Shown: piece after piece, positions 10,641-19,143 of the stretch | How positions within the stretch are numbered: the stretch's first letter is position 1 | How the letters are laid out: every line of letters begins with the position of its first letter | From: CAZOEL01 sp964578835 | GTDB taxonomy: Bacteria > Desulfobacterota > Syntrophobacteria > Syntrophobacterales > Syntrophobacteraceae | Length of the DNA: 64,000 nucleotides | NCBI GenBank assembly: GCA_964578835.1 | Contig: CAZOEL010000003.1 | Span: 93,334-157,333 of the forward strand | Direction: 5' to 3' | The notes under the pieces: model-generated | What the model was told of the DNA's origin: nothing | The model's input: the letters and a program-made list of their open reading frames with translations, nothing else | The model's database searches: none | Translations under genes and position numbers: made by a program

Positions 10641-10700
10641 TCCGATCACATCCGATCACATCCGATCACATCCGATCACATCCGATCACATCCGATCAAT
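10641..10700. repeat. 10-bp tandem repeat, five perfect copies plus one variant
   Basis: The decamer TCCGATCACA is repeated five times without change from 10641, with a sixth copy ending AT instead of CA. It lies in the ~550-bp non-coding stretch between the protease start (10441) and the DUF1573 lipoprotein start (10995). Its period is close to one helical turn of DNA. The rest of this stretch shows no gene I can support. Confidence 0.9.
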
Positions 10701-10994
10701 TCCCCGAGCATCGCTTACAGCGTGGCGCCATCAAAATCTCTCTCAGTTGAAAGCAGAAGAAACAAAACCAGGCTGATCGAGAATTCAAACCGGGCAGATC
10801 GCAAACGATATATCTTGGCGCCAAGAGATGGGACACTGTAGCGGGCGCCCAAGAAGTATGATCTTGCCAATTGATCGTCTTTGAGGTGAAATGAGCGACA
10901 TGCGCCGGCACAACGGTCGGCTGCTGCTATGACAGGCTGGGAAGTATAGCCCGGCCAGCGCTGGATGGATTATCGTAATGCAGGAGAAGAATTT

Positions 10995-11456
10995 GTGAGT
11001 CGATTTATTCAGGTATTTCTTTTAGTTTTCCTTGTGTCTCTCTCCATGGGCTGTGGACGCAATGCGGCCCGACCGGTACAATCCACTCCCCCACAGATGG
11101 CGGCTCAACAGGCTGCGGCGCCCTCTCAGGCGACTCAGCAAGCTCCACCGGCCATTGAGCTTGCAGAAAAAGAGCACGACTTTGGCAAGATCGCCGAAGA
11201 CAAAGAGTATGTGCATATTTTCAAGTTCAAGAACACAGGGATGGGGCCTCTAGAAATCAAAAAAGTGCTTCCCGGCTGAGGCTCCTCGGTTTCCGATTTT
11301 ACTCGGAACGTCCCTCCAGGTGGAGAGGGAAAAATAGTGCTGGCCATGAATGGAAAAACCTGCTCCGGGAGCGTTGCCCGAGCCACTCTCGTTACGACGA
11401 ACGATCCTAAAAACCCTTATTTCAACCTTGTTTTGAAAGGCAAGACAGGTCCATAG
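10995..11456 (+). CDS. DUF1573 lipoprotein with in-frame UGA (candidate selenoprotein or UGA-recoded gene)
   Basis: GTG start at 10995, eight bases after AGGAG, gives a lipoprotein signal (IQVFLLVFLVSLSMGCG, lipobox cysteine), a Pro/Ala/Gln linker and a DUF1573 Ig-like domain (FGKIAEDKEYVHIFKFKNTG). Translation then meets TGA at 11277 (codon 95). The same frame continues with clear DUF1573 sequence (VPPGGEGKIVL, TTNDPKNPYFNLVLKGK) to a TAG at 11454. The UGA replaces the first Cys of the conserved CGC motif: KKVLPG-UGA-GSSV against the usual SCGCTV. Two hairpins follow it: 11291-11308 (perfect 6-bp stem, 11 nt after the UGA) and 11312-11328 (loop AGGT, 38 nt after). Selenocysteine, cysteine by the tRNA at 55560, or a nonsense mutation all remain possible. 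A second Cys (KTCSGS) could be a redox partner. Confidence 0.65.
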
Positions 11457-11657
11457 AGAGCTTATTGCGCAAGTGGAATAAAGCCATGAGCGCTTCTTGC
11501 CCCATCCGGCCGCACGAGGCACACGGGGAAACGGATATATTTCGAAACAGTCCTCTTGAGCTTCGTGGCGGTCGCCCGCCGCGCGCAATAGCCGCCCATG
11601 CGGATCACTCCTCGACACTACCTTTAAGGAACCGGAAAGAAATAAGTCATCGTTTTT

Positions 11658-11748
11658 CTGGATTCCCGCCTCCGCGGGAATGAAGGGAAACGCCGCAGGC
11701 GGTCATTCCCACAGCAACACAGTTATTCCCGCGAAGGCGGGAATCCAG
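11658..11748. repeat. REP-like inverted pair of 26-bp palindromic units
   Basis: Two 26-base units (11658-11683 and 11723-11748), each with a CCCGC...GCGGG core, match in inverted orientation at about 24 of 26 positions. They lie in the ~330-bp non-coding stretch between the DUF1573 gene and the phosphatase gene, a usual site for REP/BIME-type elements. A related GGAATGAC palindrome occurs at 18384-18420. No transposase is nearby. Confidence 0.75.
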
Positions 11749-11787
11749 GTTCTCTGACAAAACAGAGGAGTTATTCTTCTCCAGCTC

Positions 11788-12945
11788 CTAAGCACCTTCG
11801 GCTGATTTGGAAAGAATGACGAAGTAGTCCTGAACAAATTTGCCCGACACCACATTGGTGATTGGAAAAATCAGACTTTTGCTTTCGAGAAAAGAGCCGT
11901 TGAGAGCAAAAAAGAGCCTCCTCGAAATTTCATACAACTTCCGGTAGGCGTCATCCAGGGAAAAAGGCTCGACGTCAGCTTGTTCGGCGCTCTCCCCGTT
12001 GCCCGGCCCTAATAGCCTTCCCTCATATAGCGTCGGCATTCCGTAAACCCGGCACGCAAGCGGGTGAAAAGGGTATCCGACGCATCGACCTCCAACGTTG
12101 AGTGGGCAGCTGTAGTGATCGCTTTTTACGATCATCGCGCCTGAACGCTCAGATCCATCGGCGCGGACGGGACCGGTAGGGCCGCCGTTCGAGCTGGAGC
12201 CTCCTTCTTTTGAAAACGCTTTTCCCGCCGCTATGGCCCGATGAATTGCCGCAACCCTTTCATCTTGGGTCAGGCTTTTGTTCAAGTGATAATTCAAGTA
12301 CGCCGCCTCGATAAGCTGAAGGTTGAGTAACCGATTGCAGCAAGCGTCGTTGTCTTTTCCGCACATGCGGACTTCGGGGCGAGAGGCGGCAAAAGAGTTG
12401 AAAGCTTCGTTCACTTCACCCAGAAGAACTTCGTACTCAGAAAAATAGAGAGCTAGATCGACCAGGCGAGATCCTTCCAGGGAAGGCTCTCGAATGGTGA
12501 GCCTTCCTTCCTGTTTCCCATATTTCCTAAGGAGCCGCCACTGGGCGAAGCTGCTCGGGCTGGAGCGAATCTTCTTCAGCTGCTTCTGGGCAAGCTTCAT
12601 GCCAAAGCCTCGTCTGAGGAGATAAGAAGTGATGAACGTTCCAGTCCGCCCAATACCCATTCTGCAGTGAACAAGAACTCTTTTGCCCAGGTAAATAGCC
12701 TCGTCCAACCACTCCAGCGCTCTTTCCATCTCTTCCAGCTTTGGAGCCTCATCGTCCACAACCGGAAAGTAGTAGACTTCGAAGCCGTAATCCTTTTCGA
12801 TTTCATGAAGATCGCAATACTCGGCGCAGAGGTTGACAATGGCGTTGACGCCTTCATTTCGAAGAGATTCCAGCTCGTCGTAGGACATGGGAGCGGACCC
12901 AACCGCCAACTGATTGGTTATCCATGTGGTCTTGTAAGAAGTCAT
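11788..12945 (-). CDS. Dual-specificity phosphatase fused to YkgJ-type cysteine-cluster domain
   Basis: 385 residues. The first ~155 form a cysteine-based dual-specificity phosphatase: WITNQLAVGSAP, a general-acid region (VVDDEAP), and the P-loop HCRMGIGRTGT matching HCX5R. The C-terminal half has spaced cysteines (CGKDNDACC, then CPLNVGGRCVGYPFHPLACRVYG) like the YkgJ/Fe-S or zinc-chelating family, in which CxxY-x-R-P-x-x-C-R type motifs bind metal. Fusion of the two is unusual. Family knowledge supports phosphatase activity on phosphoprotein or small phosphoesters; the role of the metal-binding half is unknown. It lies 88 bp downstream of the PEP-synthase-like gene on the same strand, so co-transcription with the receiver/PEP-synthase pair is plausible. 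Confidence 0.8.
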   Translation of the reverse strand: MTSYKTTWITNQLAVGSAPMSYDELESLRNEGVNAIVNLCAEYCDLHEIEKDYGFEVYYFPVVDDEAPKLEEMERALEWLDEAIYLGKRVLVHCRMGIGRTGTFITSYLLRRGFGMKLAQKQLKKIRSSPSSFAQWRLLRKYGKQEGRLTIREPSLEGSRLVDLALYFSEYEVLLGEVNEAFNSFAASRPEVRMCGKDNDACCNRLLNLQLIEAAYLNYHLNKSLTQDERVAAIHRAIAAGKAFSKEGGSSSNGGPTGPVRADGSERSGAMIVKSDHYSCPLNVGGRCVGYPFHPLACRVYGMPTLYEGRLLGPGNGESAEQADVEPFSLDDAYRKLYEISRRLFFALNGSFLESKSLIFPITNVVSGKFVQDYFVILSKSAEGA

Positions 12946-13033
12946 GATGATTTCAAGTCCTCAGGCCGGACGGCATATAGACGGTTGACGAAGCACGATC
13001 GCACATTCACCCAATTATGAATGGAGATCAGCT

Positions 13034-15571
13034 CTATTCCGTACGAAAAAATTCGGCGGCAATGCTTTCGATTTGCCCCACATCATCGAGCCTCATATCA
13101 AGAAGCGGCGTGAAGGCGAGCAAGCGCCCGATAAGACAGAGCTTCTCCTCCAAAACGACCAGGGAGGCCGAACGCATGTGAGCGTGAATTATATCCCGCT
13201 CGAGATTTACTTCAAAGCCATGATTGTCCATTACGCGGGCCAAAAAAAGCACTCGCAGGAAGCGTCCTTCAATCGCTCCGCCCCCTCCCTCGAATCGAAG
13301 CATGACATAATTCTCACGCTCGTTGTCGCCGCACAACGCATCGACTACCACGAAATGATACCCGAAGCGGATGTTGATATTCATATAGTCGCCGGACACA
13401 ACCGCAAAGCTGGCCAGCAGCGCAGAATCAAGGCTTATTATCCCTTCACCGGTCGTCACTCCTCCCATCACATTCAAATCGATAGGCTGGGCGCGCGTTC
13501 CCCAATCCGAGCCGGAATGGCTCAGTCCTTTCCATAAGGCCGCAAGCGGCGGGCTGTTTATATCTTCGACAGAGATCTCCTTTGCCCGAGCCACTTCCCT
13601 GTCGAGTCCCCCGCCGAGGTCCATTACGTAGAGCGAAATCGGGACATTGCTAACGAGTTTTTTCGCTCCCCATAACTTCCTTCCTATTTTCCCCCCCAGA
13701 GAGAACATCTGTTCAACTGCCTTTTCATGGGAAAAGCGAAGAATATCATGAATTGACTTGCAGTTTTCGGGAGAAAACGAGGGGCTCTGAGGATCCGTGA
13801 GGTTCAATGGCGAAATGAGATCCAGAAGGCGGCGGAGACGTTTCCGAGAAGAGCTATCGGCTGGGGATCTTCCGCCCGAATTTGTGAGCAACTCCTCCAC
13901 AACGCCGGAATAGACCTTCAGGCTGTCAGCATCCACGGTGACGATCTCACCAGGGCGAAGAACCTTGGTGGCGATTCCGGCATTTACGATGGTTGGCACT
14001 CTCCATTCTCGCGCGATGGACGCAAAATGGCCCGCCACTGAGCCCTCATCCGTCACAACAGCCCGAAGTCTTCCCACTATGCGCGCAAAAGTGAGGGGTG
14101 CTCCCGGAGCAACCAAAACCGAGCCTTCCGGAATTCTTTCAAGGTCAGACGGTTGCAGAGCCACAGCCACTGGGCCTGCGGCAACGCCTGACGCAGCCTT
14201 CTCACCGCCGGAGAGGAGAAGCCGCTCTTCGATGCGCGTATCCCCGACCGGTAGGCCCGCCCTCTGCAAATCATCCAACCTCAAAGGACGCGATTGCAGA
14301 ATATAAAGATTCCCGTCCCTGTCTTTGCACCACTCTATATCCTGTGAGGAGTCGAAGTAAGATTCCAATTCAACAGCCCACCTCGCAAGCGTTCCCGCGG
14401 AATCGTCATCAATCGAGATCTGTTCGGTTTCGAAGGGGTTCAAAACAACGCTTTCGATTCCCCTCTTCTCCGACAACACCGTCTTTCCGCTCCTGGCGAC
14501 GCAATTTCTCTTCACGACTTTGAAGTCTTTTTTCGAGACGGCCAAAACATCCGGAACAACATCCCCTTTGACCAGCGGCTCGCCCAGTCCCCAAACGGAA
14601 TAAATGAAAAGCGTCTCTGGCTCAGTGTTTGTCGGATCGGCGGAATAGAGAACCCCGCCCGCCTGAGCATCGATCATCCGGATAAAGAGAACCGCCATCG
14701 GCGCTTCGGCGTCTTCAAGGCAATTCTTTATGCGGTAGTAGAGGGCGGCGGGGGAATACTTGCTTGCGATTACCTGTCGGTAGGCTTCCGGCAGGCCGCT
14801 TACGGCGACGTTGAGCACGGTCCTGTACTGACCGGCGAAAGAGAGAGTAGAGTCTTCCCCCACTGCGCTGCTTCGCACAGCAAACGCAAGCTCGGGAGCT
14901 TCTTCCGCGCGCTCTCTCAAACCATGAGAGCCGCTCCTTATCGCATCGACAATCGCTTCGGGAATGTCCGACGAGAGAATGAGGGCCGTCAACCGGTTTG
15001 AAACATCCCGCACGGAGGAGTCCGAATCGATATCGAGCCCCGCCAGCATAGCATCGATCTGGGGCCTCAGCCCATGATGATCGAGGAAATAGTTGAACGC
15101 ATTGGAAGTCAGCACAAAACCGCCCGGAACCGGCAGCTTGCAGTCCCTGATGATTTTTGAAAGATTCGAAGCTTTGCCCCCGGTAAGAGCTTCAGAATCC
15201 GTTGGCGCTTCATGGAGCATGAACACATAGGGTGGAGAGGAATCGGGAGGCTTGATCTTCAATTCCGAGCGAGCGGCATCATCAATGGCTCGGAAGACTG
15301 ACCGCATCTCTCGCGCGGGGCTGAACGCCATGGCGTCGAGAGCGTCGATCATCTCCGCAATGGCTTCGGAAAGCTTATCATAGGTTTTCTGAATAAAAGA
15401 AAGACGGCAGCCGTTTCCTTCATGGTAGGAATTCTCGAGGCGGGCCATGAGGTCATGACTGAGAGTATCCTTACTGAGCAGTATCTTGAACGCCTCGTAC
15501 TTGCGACGTATCAACCTGCCGGGACAGAAGATCCGGCAGGCAAAGCTTTGAATTTGACGTCGGAAAGACAT
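13034..15571 (-). CDS. PEP synthase/PPDK-like protein with non-standard C-terminal domain
   Basis: 845 residues. After ~120 helical N-terminal residues comes a PEP/pyruvate-binding ATP-grasp domain (GGKASNLSKI, FAVRSSAVGEDSTLSFAGQYRT, DIEWCKDRDGNLYILQSRP). Next is the swivelling phosphohistidine domain, with its catalytic His in DEGSVAGHFASIAREWRVP and the GEIVTVDAD edge. The third domain of true PEP synthase or PPDK, the PEP-binding TIM barrel, is not recognisable. Instead there are ~280 residues (NVPISLYVMDLGGGL, FGYHFVVVDALCGDN) of unknown fold. This resembles two-domain phosphotransferases of the rifampin-phosphotransferase/PEP-synthase type. It starts directly behind the receiver gene (2-bp spacing), so it is probably under or part of that signalling system. 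Confidence 0.8.
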   Translation of the reverse strand: MSFRRQIQSFACRIFCPGRLIRRKYEAFKILLSKDTLSHDLMARLENSYHEGNGCRLSFIQKTYDKLSEAIAEMIDALDAMAFSPAREMRSVFRAIDDAARSELKIKPPDSSPPYVFMLHEAPTDSEALTGGKASNLSKIIRDCKLPVPGGFVLTSNAFNYFLDHHGLRPQIDAMLAGLDIDSDSSVRDVSNRLTALILSSDIPEAIVDAIRSGSHGLRERAEEAPELAFAVRSSAVGEDSTLSFAGQYRTVLNVAVSGLPEAYRQVIASKYSPAALYYRIKNCLEDAEAPMAVLFIRMIDAQAGGVLYSADPTNTEPETLFIYSVWGLGEPLVKGDVVPDVLAVSKKDFKVVKRNCVARSGKTVLSEKRGIESVVLNPFETEQISIDDDSAGTLARWAVELESYFDSSQDIEWCKDRDGNLYILQSRPLRLDDLQRAGLPVGDTRIEERLLLSGGEKAASGVAAGPVAVALQPSDLERIPEGSVLVAPGAPLTFARIVGRLRAVVTDEGSVAGHFASIAREWRVPTIVNAGIATKVLRPGEIVTVDADSLKVYSGVVEELLTNSGGRSPADSSSRKRLRRLLDLISPLNLTDPQSPSFSPENCKSIHDILRFSHEKAVEQMFSLGGKIGRKLWGAKKLVSNVPISLYVMDLGGGLDREVARAKEISVEDINSPPLAALWKGLSHSGSDWGTRAQPIDLNVMGGVTTGEGIISLDSALLASFAVVSGDYMNINIRFGYHFVVVDALCGDNERENYVMLRFEGGGGAIEGRFLRVLFLARVMDNHGFEVNLERDIIHAHMRSASLVVLEEKLCLIGRLLAFTPLLDMRLDDVGQIESIAAEFFRTE

Positions 15572-15573
15572 GA

Positions 15574-15948
15574 TTATTCTTTCGTTTGAGCTGCGCCAAG
15601 AATGGCCTCCACTTTTTCTTCCAATTCATCTTTTTCTATTGGTTTTACGCAATACTCTTCCGCTCCGAGCCTCAGCGCCTCGCGAGCGGTTTCCAGCGAC
15701 GGGTAGCCCGTGAGCATCAGCACGCGGATTGCCGGATTCTTCTTCTTGAGCTCCTGCAGGACTTCCGTTCCGCTCATCTTCTTCAATTTGATGTCCAGGA
15801 TGGCCAAATCGACCGGATGAGATGCAGCATGGGCTATGGCCTCTTCCTCTTCGGTAAACGTAAAGACTTCATGTCCCTTTCTGCGCAATATCTTTCGGAT
15901 CAGGTTCACCGCATCCAAAACATCATCGAGCACAAGAATGTTCGCCAT
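15574..15948 (-). CDS. Stand-alone response regulator receiver
   Basis: 124 residues, a single CheY-like receiver: acidic pair in ILVLDDV, phospho-acceptor Asp in LAILDIKL, conserved Thr in VLMLTGYP and Lys in YCVKPIEKDE. There is no output domain. The stop is two bases before the ATG of the PEP-synthase-like gene, indicating an operon and probably translational coupling. The 16.0 to 16.2 kb stretch upstream holds no gene I can support. Confidence 0.92.
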   Translation of the reverse strand: MANILVLDDVLDAVNLIRKILRRKGHEVFTFTEEEEAIAHAASHPVDLAILDIKLKKMSGTEVLQELKKKNPAIRVLMLTGYPSLETAREALRLGAEEYCVKPIEKDELEEKVEAILGAAQTKE

Positions 15949-16200
15949 GGTTGAAAAGTCTCCAAACCTGTGAGCTGCGAAAAATCACAAAACGGACAAT
16001 CCGGAGGATGAATGCACTCATCCTCCGGACCAAGGCCGCATGGAACCCTTGAATCGCGGATCTCTGCATTGCACAGAGGATATCGAGCAGTTTCGGAAAG
16101 GAATGCTTTACTATTCCCCATCCTATTGCTCGGCTGAGTCTAATGACCGTAGCAGGCATAGGATGGGCGCATCTCAAAGCCCCACCGCAACTCTAACCTA

Positions 16201-16590
16201 TTAATACACACCGAGCAGATTGAGGGCAAGTATGAGCAAGCCCGCCACCGCGACTCTTTTCACCATTATAGGGCTCACCCGTTTGGCGATTTGCGGGGCA
16301 ATGAAGCCGCCCAGTATCGCCGCGGGAAACATGATGAGAAAAAAGGTGAAGTCAAAATTCCCGAACTGATAATGACGCGCGGTTCCCATCAAAGTATTGA
16401 AAAAGATGGCCAGCAGAGAACTGCCGACGACAACGTACATGGGCAGCCCGAGCCCAACGGTCATCAGAGGCACCATGAATGGTCCGCCGCCGAAGCCGAA
16501 CATGGAAGAGAGCACTGCGATCAAAAATCCGCCTATACATCCCAAAATGACATTGACCTTGAATTCTTGTCCCCAAAATTCAACTATCAT
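16201..16590 (-). CDS. TauE/SafE-family permease, second half
   Basis: 129 residues with about four hydrophobic segments. It starts with the TauE/SafE repeat signature GGFLIAVLSSMFGFGGGPFMVPLM and later AILGGFIAPQIAKRV. A full TauE/SafE protein has two such repeats in ~250 residues, so this is a half-transporter. It lies 17 bp downstream of a gene encoding the other half, and the two probably form one inner-membrane sulfite, sulfonate or organic-acid exporter. RBS AGAAAGGGG lies upstream of the ATG. Confidence 0.85.
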   Translation of the reverse strand: MIVEFWGQEFKVNVILGCIGGFLIAVLSSMFGFGGGPFMVPLMTVGLGLPMYVVVGSSLLAIFFNTLMGTARHYQFGNFDFTFFLIMFPAAILGGFIAPQIAKRVSPIMVKRVAVAGLLILALNLLGVY

Positions 16591-16607
16591 GATTGCAGCC
16601 CCTTTCT

Positions 16608-17888
16608 TTAGGCGTTCTGTTTTGCGTTTTTGAGAGCAGCGGCTTCCTCAGCTTTCTTCTTGAATTCTTTGAGAATAGCCTGCTCTTTCTTGTTCTTTGA
16701 AAGATATCCCGGAGTTGTTTGCCAGAACATTAAACCAGCCAGCACAACCAGTATCCATCCGAAAACGAACTTGAACTGGTCGAGCGTAATGAGCTCGGTC
16801 AGCTTTGGCCCGATGAAGCCGCCGACTACCATCGCCATACCTATCGTGCAGCCAAGCTTCCAATTGATGAACTTGATTTTTGAATAGTTGTAAATGCCGC
16901 TGCCCTGCGAGAAGAGAACCGTCGGCATGACCGTTCCGGCGACAATGGTGTGAGGCAAAGGCCATATGGAAACGAGAAGCGGATTCATGATAAAGCCGCC
17001 GCCGGCGCCCATGAGGACGCCAAAGATGGCGATAACAAGCGCGAGGAAGAAAGGTCCGAACATATTGACGCTTGTCCCCGCGTTGCTCAGGTAGATATTG
17101 GGAAAATGAATGCTGTTTTCGATGGTAACCGGCTGGCTCTTGGCGTCTTTGCCCGCTACAGCGCGCACATAGTATTTGCCGGGTGCGGAGCCGGCGCTCA
17201 TATTGAGCTTGGCCGTGAACGTTCCGTCCGCCTTGGTCTCGACAACAGGGGCGAAGACCGCCCCCGGGTTTCTAAAACGCGCTTTGACCAGCTGCATGGA
17301 GCGCCTCTTGTTTTCTTTTTCATCCATCGCGCTCAGCAAATCGCCTCTGGAGCCAACAATGCTGCCCATAAGGCTAGCCTTGTAACGTTCGATCTTGATT
17401 TTTCCCGGCGCCGAGTAGGCGGCTTCCGCACCTAAATCCTTGAGGGCCTGGGAATAGCTCCACTTCTTCCCTTCCGCTTTGAGCTTATCCAAGCCTTGTT
17501 GCTGGTCCTTGGGAATGAGGATTTTGTAATAGGCGGGCATTTCATAAGTCATGTAAAGTATATACGGAATCACGCCCGTATCTTTGTCTTTCTCGGAATC
17601 AAATCGGGAGGCGCGGACTTTCTCTTCCGCCCAGACTTCAAGATACACTGGCGTCCCAGCGGGCGCCGCGCCCGACAGAGTTATCACTCCCCCATTTTCC
17701 AGCTTTGTCGTGTCGGCCGCAAGATTCACAGCCGCAGGTGTTGCGGCTGGCTTCTCCGGCGCCGGGGCCGTCTCTGACGCTACGGGCGCCTGAGGCGGCG
17801 CGTCCTGCTGAGCCAAAAGGCCGTTTTGGTGGAACATGAATCCGGTGGCACACAGTGCGATCGCCAAGCACAAAAAGTAACGCTTCAT
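16608..17888 (-). CDS. TauE/SafE-family permease, first half, with large periplasmic domain
   Basis: 426 residues: signal peptide (YFLCLAIALCATGFMF), an Ala/Pro-rich linker, a ~180-residue extracytoplasmic domain with an Ig-like edge (GVITLSGAAPAGTPVYLEVW, GTFTAKLNMSAGSAPGKYYV), then about four membrane segments. The TauE repeat is in FGVLMGAGGGFIMNPLLV, and the C-terminus is Lys/Ala-rich and cytoplasmic. AGGAGG precedes the ATG. Family knowledge: TauE/SafE proteins move sulfite, sulfoacetate and related anions. The periplasmic domain and the split into two genes are unlike the Escherichia type. The substrate cannot be read from sequence; a sulfur oxyanion would fit a sulfate reducer. Confidence 0.85.
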   Translation of the reverse strand: MKRYFLCLAIALCATGFMFHQNGLLAQQDAPPQAPVASETAPAPEKPAATPAAVNLAADTTKLENGGVITLSGAAPAGTPVYLEVWAEEKVRASRFDSEKDKDTGVIPYILYMTYEMPAYYKILIPKDQQQGLDKLKAEGKKWSYSQALKDLGAEAAYSAPGKIKIERYKASLMGSIVGSRGDLLSAMDEKENKRRSMQLVKARFRNPGAVFAPVVETKADGTFTAKLNMSAGSAPGKYYVRAVAGKDAKSQPVTIENSIHFPNIYLSNAGTSVNMFGPFFLALVIAIFGVLMGAGGGFIMNPLLVSIWPLPHTIVAGTVMPTVLFSQGSGIYNYSKIKFINWKLGCTIGMAMVVGGFIGPKLTELITLDQFKFVFGWILVVLAGLMFWQTTPGYLSKNKKEQAILKEFKKKAEEAAALKNAKQNA

Positions 17889-18318
17889 AAAATTCCTCCT
17901 TGCTCCTTTCCGATAAACAGAAATTCACTAACTCACGACAGACAGCATCAACCTTTAATAATGCACCCAAGAATGAATAACGCCGCTTGCCCGACTCCAA
18001 AAGAACGCGCTTCGTTCAACATGCAGGTCATGTGCGTCTCGCTTTGCAGCCAAGCCTTGCAGTACAACGATTTGCATCTTTGCTCGTCCATAGAGCAGAA
18101 AGCATGCCATTAAGCGCAAAGCGCAAAAAAACCCTTTTACTATGCGATATTGGACACATTGAGCAGCCTTTGGAAGCGCAGCTTCCCTTTCTTGAGCTAC
18201 GGTCAACCTCATTGTGAACCTGCAATAGTCTTTCGTCAGACGGCTCTCTTCTAAACATTTTATTTATTAGAAACAAATACTTAACGAATATGAAAGATTT
18301 TTGTTGCAGTGCAATTAT

Positions 18319-18334
18319 TTTATGGCGCCATAAA
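18319..18334. promoter_or_regulatory. 16-bp perfect palindrome
   Basis: TTTATGGCGCCATAAA is a perfect 16-bp palindrome in the ~680-bp non-coding stretch between the TauE operon (minus strand) and the receiver gene (plus strand). Its dyad form suggests a dimeric regulator site, but no regulator gene is adjacent and no promoter elements align convincingly with it. Confidence 0.4.
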
Positions 18335-18383
18335 GAGATGTTCCTCGGCCTTCGGCTTACTCTCTCATCTGAGATCAAATAGG

Positions 18384-18420
18384 TTCGTCATTCCGGCTTG
18401 AAGACTGCCGGAATGACGAA
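18384..18420. repeat. REP-like inverted repeat
   Basis: Two 14-base arms (18384-18397 and 18407-18420, outer sequence TTCGTCATTCCGGC) are perfectly complementary around a 9-base spacer. The core resembles the REP-like units at 11658-11748. Confidence 0.75.
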
Positions 18421-18568
18421 CTGAGCTTTTTCCCCAATTCACCGGCATGGCCAAATTCAGAATTGCCGGCGTTACTCCTCAGGAAAGGCAGCCCGGCGAC
18501 ATTGCGACCTGTGGTATGGAATTTGCTCCGCCTTCTGCGCAAGAAATCACTTTTAGAAAGGCTGTCCG

Positions 18569-18934
18569 ATGGCGCTCATATTGATGCTCAACGACGAGAA
18601 GGATGCTTGCAGACTCTTCCAGCGGATGCTTTCAGGCTCCGGACATTCACTTCAGACCTTCACCAGCGCTCGAGAAGCCTTGTTGTGGCTCCAGGACAAT
18701 ACGCCGGAGCTGGCTCTATTCGATCTCAAAAGACCGGAAAAGAACGGAATGAACGTACTGGAGTTCATCAAGCGCCACCGTCCCGAGACCAAAGTATTGG
18801 TGCTTACGGGAAATCCCTCTATGGATATGGCGTGCAAATCCCTGGATTCAAGCGAGGAGGACTGTCTGATCAAGCCCGTGGAGATCGATGAGCTTGAGGT
18901 GCGGATAAATAAAGCTCTGGGGTTGATTTTGTGA
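18569..18934 (+). CDS. Stand-alone response regulator receiver
   Basis: 121 residues, a CheY-like receiver with DE in LMLNDEKDA, acceptor Asp in LALFDLKRP, Thr in VLVLTGNPS and Lys in CLIKPVEIDE. There is no effector domain. It is related to the receiver at 15574 (shared VLxLTGxPS pattern). It precedes the ferredoxin and GltD-like genes on the same strand with a ~200-bp gap, so a functional link is possible but not shown. Confidence 0.88.
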   Translation: MALILMLNDEKDACRLFQRMLSGSGHSLQTFTSAREALLWLQDNTPELALFDLKRPEKNGMNVLEFIKRHRPETKVLVLTGNPSMDMACKSLDSSEEDCLIKPVEIDELEVRINKALGLIL

Positions 18935-19143
18935 GGTAGTCCTGCCACAATTAATCTTCAGAGTTTGCCTACGGGAAGGATGGGGAGAGATGACTTTGTA
19001 GCGTGTGCTATCGATCGGATAGCGCTTTATTCCCACGGGAATATGAAGTCTGCTCGCAATTGATTTTTGAAGCTGCGAACCGAGCGGAATTTTCCACAGA
19101 GGCTTTGAACCGCTTCTCACAAACGAGGAAAGGATCACCGGAT

